Notes under the pieces: model-generated
What the model was told of the DNA's origin: nothing
The model's input: only the letters and a program-made list of their open reading frames with translations
Database searches by the model: none
Program-made: the position numbers and the translations under genes
Shown here: in pieces, positions 21,272 through 30,091 of the stretch
Position numbering within the stretch: position 1 is the stretch's first letter
Layout of the letters: each line of letters begins with the position of its first letter
DNA from: Halomonas stenophila
Lineage (GTDB): Bacteria; Pseudomonadota; Gammaproteobacteria; Pseudomonadales; Halomonadaceae
Direction of reading: 5' to 3'
DNA length: 64,000 bases
Assembly (NCBI RefSeq): GCF_014192275.1
Contig: NZ_JACHXR010000003.1
Coordinates: 333,647-397,646, forward strand

Positions 21272-21856
21272 ATGAACAAGGCACTCGTGATGCTGGTGCT
21301 GGGCCTGTCGGTGAGCCTGACGGCCGGTGCCGAGACCATCTATCGCACCACCGACGCCCAGGGCAACGTGGTCTTCACCGACGATCCGGATCGCGGCGGC
21401 GAGGCGGTGGAGCTGGACCCGTTGACCGTGGTGCCCTCCCGGGAGGTCCGCGCGCCGAGCCTGTCGCCGGTGGTGCAGGGCGAGGAGGCGCCGAGCGCCG
21501 CGGGCACCGCCCCGGGGCAGCCCTTCATGCCCTATGACATGTTCTCGATCCTGGCACCGGAGAACCAGGCCACCCTGCCCACCGGCGCCGCCGGCAATGT
21601 CCAGGTGCGCCTGGGTATCCAGCCTGCGCTGCGCGAGGACCATCGGGTGCGGTTGCTGCTCGATGGCCGGGTCAGCCAGTCGGCCATGCACACCGATACC
21701 TTCCTGCTCTCCAACCTCAACCGTGGCGAGCATCAACTGCAGGCCGAGCTGCTCGATGCCACCGGCGCCGTGCGCCACCGCACGGCGCCGTTGACGCTCT
21801 ATGTCCAGCGGGCCAGCGTCAACCTGCCCCAGAACCCCAACAACCCGGACAGTTAG
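21272..21856 (+). CDS. DUF4124-containing exported protein
   Basis: 194-residue protein with signal peptide (residues 1-20, LVMLVLGLSVSLTAGA) and the DUF4124 start ETIYRTTDAQGNVVFTDDPDRGGE (residues 21-44). This domain is common in proteobacterial envelope proteins; its function is not known. The rest looks like a beta-sandwich (VRLLLDGRVSQ, FLLSNLNRGEHQLQAELLDATG). An open frame extends upstream to 21083, but ATG 21272 has AGGAGA before it and begins the signal peptide. Lies between glnA and glnL, an order I recall in related gammaproteobacteria. Confidence 0.85.
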   Translation: MNKALVMLVLGLSVSLTAGAETIYRTTDAQGNVVFTDDPDRGGEAVELDPLTVVPSREVRAPSLSPVVQGEEAPSAAGTAPGQPFMPYDMFSILAPENQATLPTGAAGNVQVRLGIQPALREDHRVRLLLDGRVSQSAMHTDTFLLSNLNRGEHQLQAELLDATGAVRHRTAPLTLYVQRASVNLPQNPNNPDS

Positions 21857-22143
21857 CTGCCCCTTCGCCGGCCACATCGACCGCTGTGTCCGGACGGCAC
21901 CTTCAGGCCCTGTCATCCACCCCCGGTGCGCGATGACGGGGGCTTCAATGCCTTCGACCATGCCGACCGGGTCAAGGAAGGCAGCGCCTTCGAGCACGCC
22001 GAGCGGCTGCGCGACGGCGGCGGCCTGCGCGATGACGAGGGCGACCGCGATCGCCATGAGCATCGGCGTCGCCCCCGCCTGCACCATCATCGGCATCCCG
22101 ACGCCCCCTGAGCCGCCTTCCCGGCGTGCGCGCACCCGCTTGG

Positions 22144-22160
22144 CGCACTAAAGTGGTGCA
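22144..22160. promoter_or_regulatory. NtrC-like site upstream of glnL
   Basis: CGCACTAAAGTGGTGCA matches TGCACC-N5-GGTGCA at 10 of 12 fixed positions; one half is perfect. It lies 53 bp before the sigma-54 promoter. Confidence 0.55.
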
Positions 22161-22212
22161 AGGTGCCGCGCCGATCCACCCTGTAGCGCCGCCCTGTCGT
22201 GCCTCTCCGAAG

Positions 22213-22228
22213 TGGCGCGCTTCTTGCA
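22213..22228 (+). promoter_or_regulatory. Sigma-54 promoter of glnLG
   Basis: TGGCGCGCTTCTTGCA: the -24 TGGC and -12 TTGCA elements are both present, with GG (22214-22215) and GC (22226-22227) ten bases apart. Predicted start of RNA near 22239, 35 bp before the glnL ATG. Confidence 0.75.
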
Positions 22229-22273
22229 CCGCTTTATGGCCAGTCCACGACCGACTCTTGCCGGGAACGCACC

Positions 22274-23312
22274 ATGTATCAACGCCTGATGGAACATCTC
22301 ACCACCGCCGTCCTGCTGCTGGACGGGGAGCTGCGCCTGCGCTGGATGAACCCCGCGGCGGAGGCCCTGCTCGCGCTGAGCCGTTCCCGGGTGGTGGGCC
22401 AGCCCCTGCCCGGCCTGGTGGTGGGCGAGGAGGACATCGGCGAGGTGCTCACCAAGGCCCGCGACGAGTTCCATCCCTTCACCCAGCGCGAGGCGCGGCT
22501 GATCCGGCCCACCGGTGAGCCACTGACCGTGGACTATACCGTCACCCCCCTCTCGCCGGACGAGCTGCTGCTGGAGATGGAGCCCAGGGACCGACTGCTG
22601 CGCATCTCCCGGGAGGAGGCGCTGCAGACCCGCCAGGAGACCATCAAGGTGCTGGCCCGGGGGCTGGCCCACGAGGTGAAGAACCCCCTCGGCGGCATCC
22701 GGGGCGCGGCCCAGTTGCTGGAGCGTGACCTGGAGAGCCCGCAGCTCACCGAGTTCACCCGCATCATCATCGAGGAGGTCGACCGGCTGCGCGACCTGGT
22801 GGACTCGATGCTGGGCCCCAATCGCCTCAACCGCCACGAGCCGCTGAACATCCACCGCGTGCTGGAGCGGGTTCGGGCCCTGCTGGCCGTGGAGCATCCC
22901 GAGGTCACCATCCGCCGCGACTACGACCCCAGCCTGCCGGACCTGATGGGCGACGAGTCGCAGATGATCCAGGCCATGCTCAACGTGGCCCGCAACGCGG
23001 TCGAGGCCATGACCGAATCGGGCATGGACGCGCCCACCCTGGTGCTGAAGACCCGGGCCCGCCGCCAGTTCACCCTGGGCGCGGAGCGCCATCGGCTGGT
23101 CTGCGAGGTGTCGATCATCGACAACGGGCCGGGCATCCCCGACGCCCTGCGCGAGACGCTGTTCTATCCCATGGTCTCGGGGCGCGCCGAGGGCAGCGGC
23201 CTGGGACTGTCCATTGCCCAGTCGATCCTGCACCAGCACCAGGGCCTGATCGAGTGCGACTCCGCGCCGGGCCATACCGAATTCCGACTGCTGATACCGC
23301 TGGAGAAGTGCC

Positions 23313-23320
<8 letters not shown>
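22274..23320 (+). CDS. glnL: NtrB nitrogen-regulation sensor kinase
   Basis: 348-residue cytoplasmic histidine kinase/phosphatase that phosphorylates NtrC under nitrogen limitation and is controlled by PII. A PAS domain covers about residues 8-100, then the H box ARGLAHEVKNPLGGIRGAAQ with His133, and the ATPase N/G boxes (MLNVARNAVEAM, DNGPGIPD, GSGLGLSIAQ). ATG 22274 is preferred to in-frame starts upstream. The gene overlaps glnG by eight bases. The preceding region has a sigma-54 promoter and NtrC site, so it may be autoregulated by its own response regulator. Confidence 0.96.
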
Positions 23321-24719
<1,399 letters not shown>

Positions 24720-24734
24720 AACCCTGAGGAGGCC

Positions 24735-24890
24735 ATGCCGCTGTCGAAACTCGGCGAGAAGATCCTGATCGAGACGGCGCTCAAGCACACCGGCGGGCGC
24801 AAGGGCGAGGCCGCCGAGCTGCTGGGCTGGGGGCGCAATACCCTCACCCTCAAGCTCAAGACGCTGCTGCCGGAGATGGCGGAAGATTAA
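24735..24890 (+). CDS. Stand-alone Fis-like helix-turn-helix peptide copied from NtrC
   Basis: 51-residue open frame: a new 7-residue start (MPLSKLG) fused to an exact copy of NtrC residues 425-468 (EKILIETALKHTGGRKGEAA...), with one change, Leu39 in place of Arg456. It has its own ATG at 24735 and GAGGAGG eight bases upstream, so translation is plausible. This is the DNA-binding and dimerising unit of NtrC, without receiver or ATPase parts. If made, it could bind NtrC sites or form mixed dimers and damp activation. Leu39 lies in the recognition helix, where a basic residue touches DNA in Fis-type proteins, so binding may be weaker. It could also be a recent, non-functional by-product. Confidence 0.6.
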   Translation: MPLSKLGEKILIETALKHTGGRKGEAAELLGWGRNTLTLKLKTLLPEMAED

Positions 24891-24892
24891 CG

Positions 24893-24990
24893 GAAGAGGG
24901 AAGGCAGAAGACAGGCGATCCCCTGGCTTCTTCCAGGTGCGAAGCACCGGTCTTCTGTCTTCAGCGGCGCAGCCGCGTTCTTCCCCCTTC
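24893..24990. repeat. Nested inverted repeat element, about 98 bp
   Basis: Outer arms GAAGAGGGAAG (24893-24903) and CTTCCCCCTTC (24980-24990) pair at 10 of 11 positions; inner arms GAAGACAG (24907-24914) and CTGTCTTC (24955-24962) pair perfectly. It begins three bases after the small HTH gene. The shape resembles REP-like or MITE-like intergenic repeats, and could act as a terminator for glnLG. Confidence 0.6.
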
Positions 24991-25040
24991 GGTCGCGTAA
25001 ATTGGATAAGCGAGCCCGCGAGCGCATCCGACAGGCTCGG

Positions 25041-25364
25041 CTAACCGCCGAGCAGCCGACGCGCGAGCAGGCGCTGCATGTCGCGCCGACCATCGGTGAT
25101 CAGGTAGACGATCGCCCGGTCGTCGACGACGCGGTAGAGGATTCGTGTCGGGCCTTCGATCAGCTGGCGGTAGTCACGAATCCCGAGGGCCAGCAGTTCC
25201 CGGGGGTGGCTACCGCGCTCGGGGAATTCGGCCAGCTCCTTCAGGCGGTGCTCCAACCGATCCAGGACGCGACCGGCGGCGGCGGAGTCGTTTTCGGCAA
25301 TGAAGTCGTAGAGGTCGCGCAGGTCCTCGGCCGCCGAGTCCGTCAGCTGCACGCGGAAGCTCAT
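25041..25364 (-). CDS. RelE/ParE family toxin
   Basis: 107-residue protein of the RelE/ParE superfamily. Typical features: N-terminal VQLTDSAAEDLRDLYDFI, central LAEFPERGSHPRELLALGIRDYRQLIEG and the terminal strand TRILYRVVDDRAIVYLITDGRRDMQRLL. The spacing and the YRQ...Y pattern favour ParE-like members that act on gyrase, but an mRNA-cleaving role is possible. It overlaps the antitoxin gene by four bases (ATGA), as usual for type II modules where the antitoxin comes first. Located 150 bp from the duplicated glnG end. Confidence 0.88.
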   Translation of the reverse strand: MSFRVQLTDSAAEDLRDLYDFIAENDSAAAGRVLDRLEHRLKELAEFPERGSHPRELLALGIRDYRQLIEGPTRILYRVVDDRAIVYLITDGRRDMQRLLARRLLGG

Positions 25365-25636
25365 GAATCCGACTGGCGACGGCGCAGCTCGGCGAAGACG
25401 CTATCGGCATCCTGAACGGCGTCGCGTGCCACTTGCTGGTGGCCCAGGGCCAGGATCTTCAGCAGGGCCAGGGTCTCCTGGGTCTGCTCGAAGCTCTTGA
25501 TGTCCTGCACCACCAGCCGAGCCTCGCCATTCTGGGTGATGATCAGCGGCTCGCGTCGCTCGCTCAGGGACTTGGCCACCTCGGCGGCATGCGCCTTGAG
25601 ATAGCTGATGGGCTTGATGTTCTCGGAATACTTCAT
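25361..25636 (-). CDS. Phd/YefM family antitoxin
   Basis: 91-residue antitoxin. The N-terminal MKYSENIKPISYLKAHAAEVAKSLSE and LIITQNGEARLVVQDIKSFE (residues 30-50) are the Phd/YefM DNA-binding core. The C-terminal half, rich in charged residues, should wrap the toxin. It is first in the two-gene operon and overlaps the toxin start by four bases. A 7-bp inverted repeat 17 bp upstream is a likely autoregulatory operator. The ribosome site before ATG 25636 is poor, so the start is slightly uncertain. Confidence 0.88.
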   Translation of the reverse strand: MKYSENIKPISYLKAHAAEVAKSLSERREPLIITQNGEARLVVQDIKSFEQTQETLALLKILALGHQQVARDAVQDADSVFAELRRRQSDS

Positions 25637-25652
25637 GGCGTGGCTCGTCGGA

Positions 25653-25678
25653 GGACTATGTGACCAAATTTAGTCCTT
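25653..25678. promoter_or_regulatory. Inverted repeat, likely operator of the toxin-antitoxin operon
   Basis: AGGACTA (25653-25659) and TAGTCCT (25672-25678) pair perfectly, separated by 12 AT-rich bases, just upstream of the antitoxin start. Antitoxins of this family bind such palindromes. Confidence 0.55.
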
Positions 25679-25860
25679 ATTATTCCCTTCCACAAGGCGT
25701 TCTCGATCTCCGACTCCCTGTCGCTGCAGGGGGCTCCGCGCGGCCTCCAGATGGCCAAAGCCGATGCGTTCCTGCTCCAGGCGCTTTGTCTGATCTCGTC
25801 GCGCAGAGCGGCGAGCACGGTGAGCGCTTCGTCCAAGCGCCAAGCGGCCAAGTAGAAAGT

Positions 25861-25895
25861 GACGAGGGGCGTCGACCAGGTCGGCGCCCCTCGTC
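25861..25895. terminator. Terminator-like hairpin between antitoxin region and M24B peptidase
   Basis: GACGAGGGGCG (25861-25871) pairs with CGCCCCTCGTC (25885-25895), loop 13 bases. It lies 36 bp past the peptidase stop (minus strand). The stretch 25679-25860 holds no gene I can support; short frames there have no recognisable content. Confidence 0.6.
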
Positions 25896-25930
25896 GTATC
25901 GGGTTCTGCTCAATGGGTGAGCAGAACCGA

Positions 25931-27772
25931 TCAGCCGCGCTCGAGCGGGGCGGTGCGGGCCTCGAGCCAGGCCAGGGCGTCGCCCTCGAGCCAGGCCAGG
26001 GCGTCGCCCTCGAGCCTGGGTGCGAGGCGGCTGCGGACCTCGGCGTGGTAGGCGTCGAGCCAGTCGGCCTCGGCGGGGTCGAGCAGGGCGACGTTGATGG
26101 GCCGGGTGTCGATGGGGCACAGGGTCAGCGTCTCGAAGCGCAGGAAGTCGCCGAACGCGCTCTCCGCGGCGGGGCGGTTGGCGGCCAGGTTCTCGATGCG
26201 GATGCCCCACTGGCCCGGGCGGTACACGCCGGGCTCGATGGAGGTGATCATGCCCGGCTGCATGGCGGTGTGCGGCGCGGGCGGCGCGTACCAGGCGATC
26301 ACCTGGGGCCCCTCGTGGACGTTGAGGAAGTAGCCCACGCCGTGGCCGGTGCCGTGGCCGTAGTCGCGGCCGCTGGCCCACAGCGGGGCCCGGGCGATGG
26401 CGTCGAGCTGCGGCGAAGGAATGCCCCGCGGGAAGTGCGCCCGGGACAGGGCGATGGTGCCCTTGAGCACCCGGGTGTAGTCCTCGCGCTGGGCCTCGGA
26501 GAGGGTGCCCACCGGCACGACGCGGGTGATGTCGGTGGTGCCGCCGTAATACTGGCCGCCGGAGTCGATCAGCAGCAGGCCGTCGCCCTCGATGGTGGCA
26601 TGGGCCTGCGGGGTGGCGTGGTAGTGGGGCAGGGCGCCATTGGCGTTGAAGGCGGCGATGGTGGCGAAGCTGCGGCTGACGAAGCCGGGGCGAGCGGCCC
26701 GGGCGGCGGTGAGCTTCTCGTCCACGGTCAGCTCGGTGACCGTCTCGCCGCGTGCCAGCGCGGCCTCGAGCCAGGCGAAGAACGCGCACAGGGCGGCGCC
26801 GTCCTCCTCCATGACCTCGCGCACGTGGGCCAGGTCGGCGTCGCTCTTGCGCCCCTTGGCCAGGGTGCTGGGCTGGAAGGCCTCGACCGGGGTCACGCCC
26901 TCGGGCAGGGCCTGGCGGGTGCCCAGGGTCAGCCTGGCCGGGTCGAGCAGCACCCGGGCGTCGGAGGGCAGCTCGCCGAGCCGGCGCTGCCAGTCGGCAT
27001 AGTCCGCCACCTCGATGCCGTCGGCGGCCAGCGCCTCGGCCAGGTCGTCGCCCAGCTTGCCCGGGGCGACGAACAGCGTGGCCGTCTCGCGGTCCACCAG
27101 CAGGTGGGCGAGGAACACCGGGTTGAAGGCCACGTCGGCGCCGCGCAGCTGGGTCAGCCAGGCGATGTCGTCCAGGGTCGAGATGAGGTGCCAGTCGGTG
27201 CCCTGCTCGGTCATGGCCGAGCGGACCCGGGCCAGGCGCTCGCCGCGGGTCTCGTCCAGATAGGCGGCGGGATGGGCGTAGAGCGGCGCCTCGGGCAGCG
27301 CCGGGCGATCCGGCCAGATGACGTCGAGCAGGTCCCGATCGCCGCGCAGGCGGATGCCGGCCGGGGCCAGGTGTTCCTCGAGCCGGCACGCATTGGCCAG
27401 TGACACCACGTCGGCATCGAAGCCCAGGGTCGCGCCCTCGCCGAGCCGCTCGGCCAGCCAGCGCATCGGCGCGTCGGCCTGGCCGGGCTGGAGCTTCATC
27501 AGCGCGATGCCGCTGCCCGCCAGCTGTTCCTCGGCCTGCACCCAGTAGCGGCTGTCGACCCACAGGCCGGCGGCCTCCCGGGTGACCACCAGGGTGCCCA
27601 CCGAACCGTCGAAGCCCGATAACCAGGCGCGGCCGGCCCAGTGCGCCGGCAGGTACTCGGAGTTGTGGGGGTCGGAGGACGGCAGCCACCAGGCATCGAT
27701 GGCGTGTTCGCGCATGGCCTCGCGCAGGGCGGCGAGGCGGGCCGCGGGGGTGGGATTGGCGTCGCGGGACAT
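25931..27772 (-). CDS. M24B Xaa-Pro aminopeptidase family protein, long form
   Basis: 613-residue metallopeptidase that removes an N-terminal residue before proline. Two creatinase-like N-terminal domains (about 1-310) precede the pita-bread catalytic domain. The dinuclear metal ligands are all present: Asp403, Asp414 (LLLIDSGGQYYGGTTDITRV), His477 (GHGTGHGVGY), Glu513 (SIEPGVY) and Glu527 (RIENLA). This is the long aminopeptidase P type found in many bacteria and eukaryotes, not the 440-residue E. coli PepP. The C-terminus holds an in-frame 24-bp duplication (EGDALAWL twice). Start ATG 27772 begins MSRDANPTP. No signal peptide, so cytoplasmic. Confidence 0.92.
   Translation of the reverse strand: MSRDANPTPAARLAALREAMREHAIDAWWLPSSDPHNSEYLPAHWAGRAWLSGFDGSVGTLVVTREAAGLWVDSRYWVQAEEQLAGSGIALMKLQPGQADAPMRWLAERLGEGATLGFDADVVSLANACRLEEHLAPAGIRLRGDRDLLDVIWPDRPALPEAPLYAHPAAYLDETRGERLARVRSAMTEQGTDWHLISTLDDIAWLTQLRGADVAFNPVFLAHLLVDRETATLFVAPGKLGDDLAEALAADGIEVADYADWQRRLGELPSDARVLLDPARLTLGTRQALPEGVTPVEAFQPSTLAKGRKSDADLAHVREVMEEDGAALCAFFAWLEAALARGETVTELTVDEKLTAARAARPGFVSRSFATIAAFNANGALPHYHATPQAHATIEGDGLLLIDSGGQYYGGTTDITRVVPVGTLSEAQREDYTRVLKGTIALSRAHFPRGIPSPQLDAIARAPLWASGRDYGHGTGHGVGYFLNVHEGPQVIAWYAPPAPHTAMQPGMITSIEPGVYRPGQWGIRIENLAANRPAAESAFGDFLRFETLTLCPIDTRPINVALLDPAEADWLDAYHAEVRSRLAPRLEGDALAWLEGDALAWLEARTAPLERG
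25961..26008. repeat. 24-bp tandem duplication inside peptidase gene
   Basis: Two perfect copies (25961-25984 and 25985-26008), plus a 7-base start of a third. In the protein this gives EGDALAWL twice near the C-terminus (residues about 588-603). Confidence 0.9.
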
Positions 27773-27937
27773 AGCGGGCTCCGGTTGGGGGTGGACGGTG
27801 CCGGGCCGGCCGCACGGCCGGCCCCGGGGGAGGATCGGCTCGCCCCGGTAGGGGAACAGCGATGATCGCCCGATTCCAGCGCGATGGCAAAGTGCCGTGG
27901 CCCGGTGCCAGAATGGGGGCCTCAAGGAGGAAAGCCC

Positions 27938-29275
27938 ATGACGCAGATGACCTGGGAGCGGCTGCTCGACCCGGCCCGGCTCCACGACCGGCGCGGTGTG
28001 GCCCGCGAGGAGGTCGGTCGCAGCCCCTTCCACAAGGATCACGACCGCATCGTCTTCGCCGGCTCCTTTCGCCGCCTGGGCCGCAAGACCCAGGTGCATC
28101 CCCTCACCGACAACGATCATATCCACACCCGCCTGACGCACTCGCTGGAGGTAGGCTGCGTGGGCCGCTCGCTGGGCATGAGCGTCGGCGAGGAGCTGCG
28201 TCATCGGCTGCCGGCGTGGATCACCCCGGCAGACCTGGGGGTGATCGTCCAGGCCGCCTGCCTGGGGCACGACATCGGCAATCCGCCCTTCGGTCATGCC
28301 GGCGAGTACGCCATCCGCGACTGGTTCACCCGGGCCGAGGGCGACGGCAGCGGCCTGCTCGACGGGCTCACCGACGCCGAGCGGGCCGACCTGCTCACCT
28401 ACGAGGGCAATGCCCAGGGTTTTCGCATCGTCACCCAGATCGAGTACAACCAGTTTCGCGGTGGCATGCGCCTGACCGCCGCGACGCTCGGCACCCTGCT
28501 CAAGTACCCCTGGACGGTGGAGCACGGCGGCAGTGCCGGCAAGTTCGGCTGCTACCAGAGCGAGGCGCCGCTGCTGGCCGAGGTGGCGGGTCGCCTGGGG
28601 CTGCTGCCCCAGGGCGACAACCGCTGGTGCCGGCATCCCCTGGCCTGGCTGGTGGAGGCCGCCGACGACATCTGCTATGCCCTGCTGGACCTGGAGGACG
28701 GCCTGGAGATGGGCATCCTGGGCTTCGACGAGGTGGCCGACGTGCTGACCCAGATCGCCGGCGGCGAGCCCCCGGACTATGCCGCCATGCAGCAGGGCGG
28801 GGTCTCCCAGCGCCGGCGGATCGCCGCCCTGCGCGGGGCGGCCATGGAGCGTGCGGTCAACGACGTCGGCGAGGTGTTCGTGCAGCACGAGGGCGAGCTG
28901 CTCGGCGGGCGCCTCGACAACGACCTGCTCGAGCTCTGCCACCCGGACCTGGGCTGGGGGGTGGGGGCGGCCAAGCGCCTGGCCCGCGAGCGGATCTTCC
29001 GCAACGAGCGCAAGGCCAAGCTGGAAATTGGGGCTCATACGACGTTGGGGATTCTGTTGGAGGCCTTTATCGGCGCCGCCCATGAGCTGCACCACTCCGG
29101 CGCCTCGACCTTCAAGCACCAGCGGGTGCTGGCGCTGATCGGCGAGAACACGCCGTTGCCCTCCTGGTCGCTCTACGACAGCTATCGACGCATGCTCGAC
29201 TTCATCGGCGGGATGACCGACCACTATGCGGTGGACCTGGCCCAGGAGATGGGTGGGCGCCTCAAGAGCGACTGA
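27938..29275 (+). CDS. dgt: Deoxyguanosinetriphosphate triphosphohydrolase-like protein
   Basis: 445-residue HD-domain dNTPase that turns dGTP (or other dNTPs) into deoxynucleoside and triphosphate. Key parts: GRSPFHKDHDRIVFAGSFRR, first His in RLTHSLEVG (His68), HD pair His111-Asp112 in ACLGHDIGNPPFGHAGE, and the last Asp in VEAADDICYALLD. It is shorter than E. coli Dgt and closer to the general dGTPase-like group. ATG 27938 follows AAGGAGG at 27925-27931; an in-frame upstream start at 27884 lacks such support. Probably monocistronic; its stop lies 7 bp from the end of the convergent ATP-grasp gene. Confidence 0.92.
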   Translation: MTQMTWERLLDPARLHDRRGVAREEVGRSPFHKDHDRIVFAGSFRRLGRKTQVHPLTDNDHIHTRLTHSLEVGCVGRSLGMSVGEELRHRLPAWITPADLGVIVQAACLGHDIGNPPFGHAGEYAIRDWFTRAEGDGSGLLDGLTDAERADLLTYEGNAQGFRIVTQIEYNQFRGGMRLTAATLGTLLKYPWTVEHGGSAGKFGCYQSEAPLLAEVAGRLGLLPQGDNRWCRHPLAWLVEAADDICYALLDLEDGLEMGILGFDEVADVLTQIAGGEPPDYAAMQQGGVSQRRRIAALRGAAMERAVNDVGEVFVQHEGELLGGRLDNDLLELCHPDLGWGVGAAKRLARERIFRNERKAKLEIGAHTTLGILLEAFIGAAHELHHSGASTFKHQRVLALIGENTPLPSWSLYDSYRRMLDFIGGMTDHYAVDLAQEMGGRLKSD

Positions 29276-29281
29276 CGGCGC

Positions 29282-30091
29282 TTAGGCGGACAGCTGCAGT
29301 GGCGGCTCCCCGTCGGGGTCGCGGTCGTCGTCGCCGAGGCCCAGCACGCGCTGGATGGCGGCGCCGATGCGCCGGCTGCTGTCGCGGATGCCCTGGTTGC
29401 CGAACAGGCGGTTGAACTCGAAGACGTAGGGATGGCCGTCGACCATGGCGATATCGAAGCCGGCGTGGTCGAGGTCGAGCGCCCGAGCCAGCCGCCGGGC
29501 CAGCGCGATGGCCGCCTCGGGAATGGCCGCGTGGCTGACGCGACCGCCCTGGCTGACGTTGGCGCGGTAGCCGCCGAGGGGCGTGACCCGCCAGTAGGCG
29601 GCGATCACCTCGCCGCCGACCAGCACGATGCGCAGGTCGCGGTCGATGGGCAGCCGTTGCTGGGCGTAGAGGACCGTTTCTGTCGTCACGTGCTCGTGCA
29701 GCGCGTCCCGGGAGGCGATCAGGCTCACGCCCTCGCCCATGGCGCTCTTGATGCGCTTGGCGATGAAGGGGTAGCCGAAGCGAGCCTCGACCTGGTCGAG
29801 GGAGGGCCGGGAGGTGCCGAGGATCTCGGTGGGCGGCACGTGTTCCGGGCACAGCGTCAGGAAGGCACGGGTCTGCTCGACCTTGTCGTGGCCCAGGTGG
29901 TAGCTGGCCAGGCTCGGGAAGATCCGCTTGCCGAGCCCGTAGGCCAGGCTGTTGACCTGCCAGTACTCGGGGAACAGCAGCCAGTCGGCCTGGCGGATCT
30001 CCTCGAGGTGATCGTACATGCGCTCGGGCTTGATATAGCGCACGCCCGGGATGCCGAGGGTGCGAAAAACGTCGAACGTGATGAGTTTCAT
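29282..30091 (-). CDS. ATP-grasp (RimK-like) protein
   Basis: 269-residue ATP-dependent carboxylate ligase fold. The central and C-terminal parts carry ATP-grasp marks: RFGYPFIAKRIKSAMGEGVSLI (phosphate loop and Lys), DRDLRIVLVGGEVIAAYWRV, GGYRANVSQGG and AGFDIAMVDGHPYVFEFNRLFGNQG (metal-binding Glu-Phe-Asn). The usual closing motif is EVN; here it is EFNRLFGNQG, as in several RimK-like proteins. It ligates some amino acid or peptide, but the substrate is not readable. Divergent from the RNase T2 gene; start codons nearly overlap. Confidence 0.82.
   Translation of the reverse strand: MKLITFDVFRTLGIPGVRYIKPERMYDHLEEIRQADWLLFPEYWQVNSLAYGLGKRIFPSLASYHLGHDKVEQTRAFLTLCPEHVPPTEILGTSRPSLDQVEARFGYPFIAKRIKSAMGEGVSLIASRDALHEHVTTETVLYAQQRLPIDRDLRIVLVGGEVIAAYWRVTPLGGYRANVSQGGRVSHAAIPEAAIALARRLARALDLDHAGFDIAMVDGHPYVFEFNRLFGNQGIRDSSRRIGAAIQRVLGLGDDDRDPDGEPPLQLSA

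Larger units (their letters stand above)
21857..22273 (+). promoter_or_regulatory. Control region before glnL (417 bp)
   Basis: No gene supported. Contains an NtrC-like dyad at 22144-22160 and a strong sigma-54 promoter at 22213-22228. An open minus-strand frame over 21857-22100 has a signal-peptide-like start but no other support and was rejected. Confidence 0.55.

Noticed and set aside
21857..22135. Minus-strand frame with a signal-peptide-like start between the DUF4124 gene and glnL
   Set aside because: No ribosome site, no family, and it continues antisense into the DUF4124 gene; the stretch is better explained as a control region.
25679..25860. Short coding frames on both strands between the antitoxin promoter and the peptidase
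   Set aside because: No recognisable family, no ribosome site and overlapping frames on both strands; no gene can be supported.
27773..29224. Upstream extension of the M24B peptidase frame to 1097 codons
   Set aside because: The extra part is antisense to the dGTPase gene; the peptidase family starts at ATG 27772.
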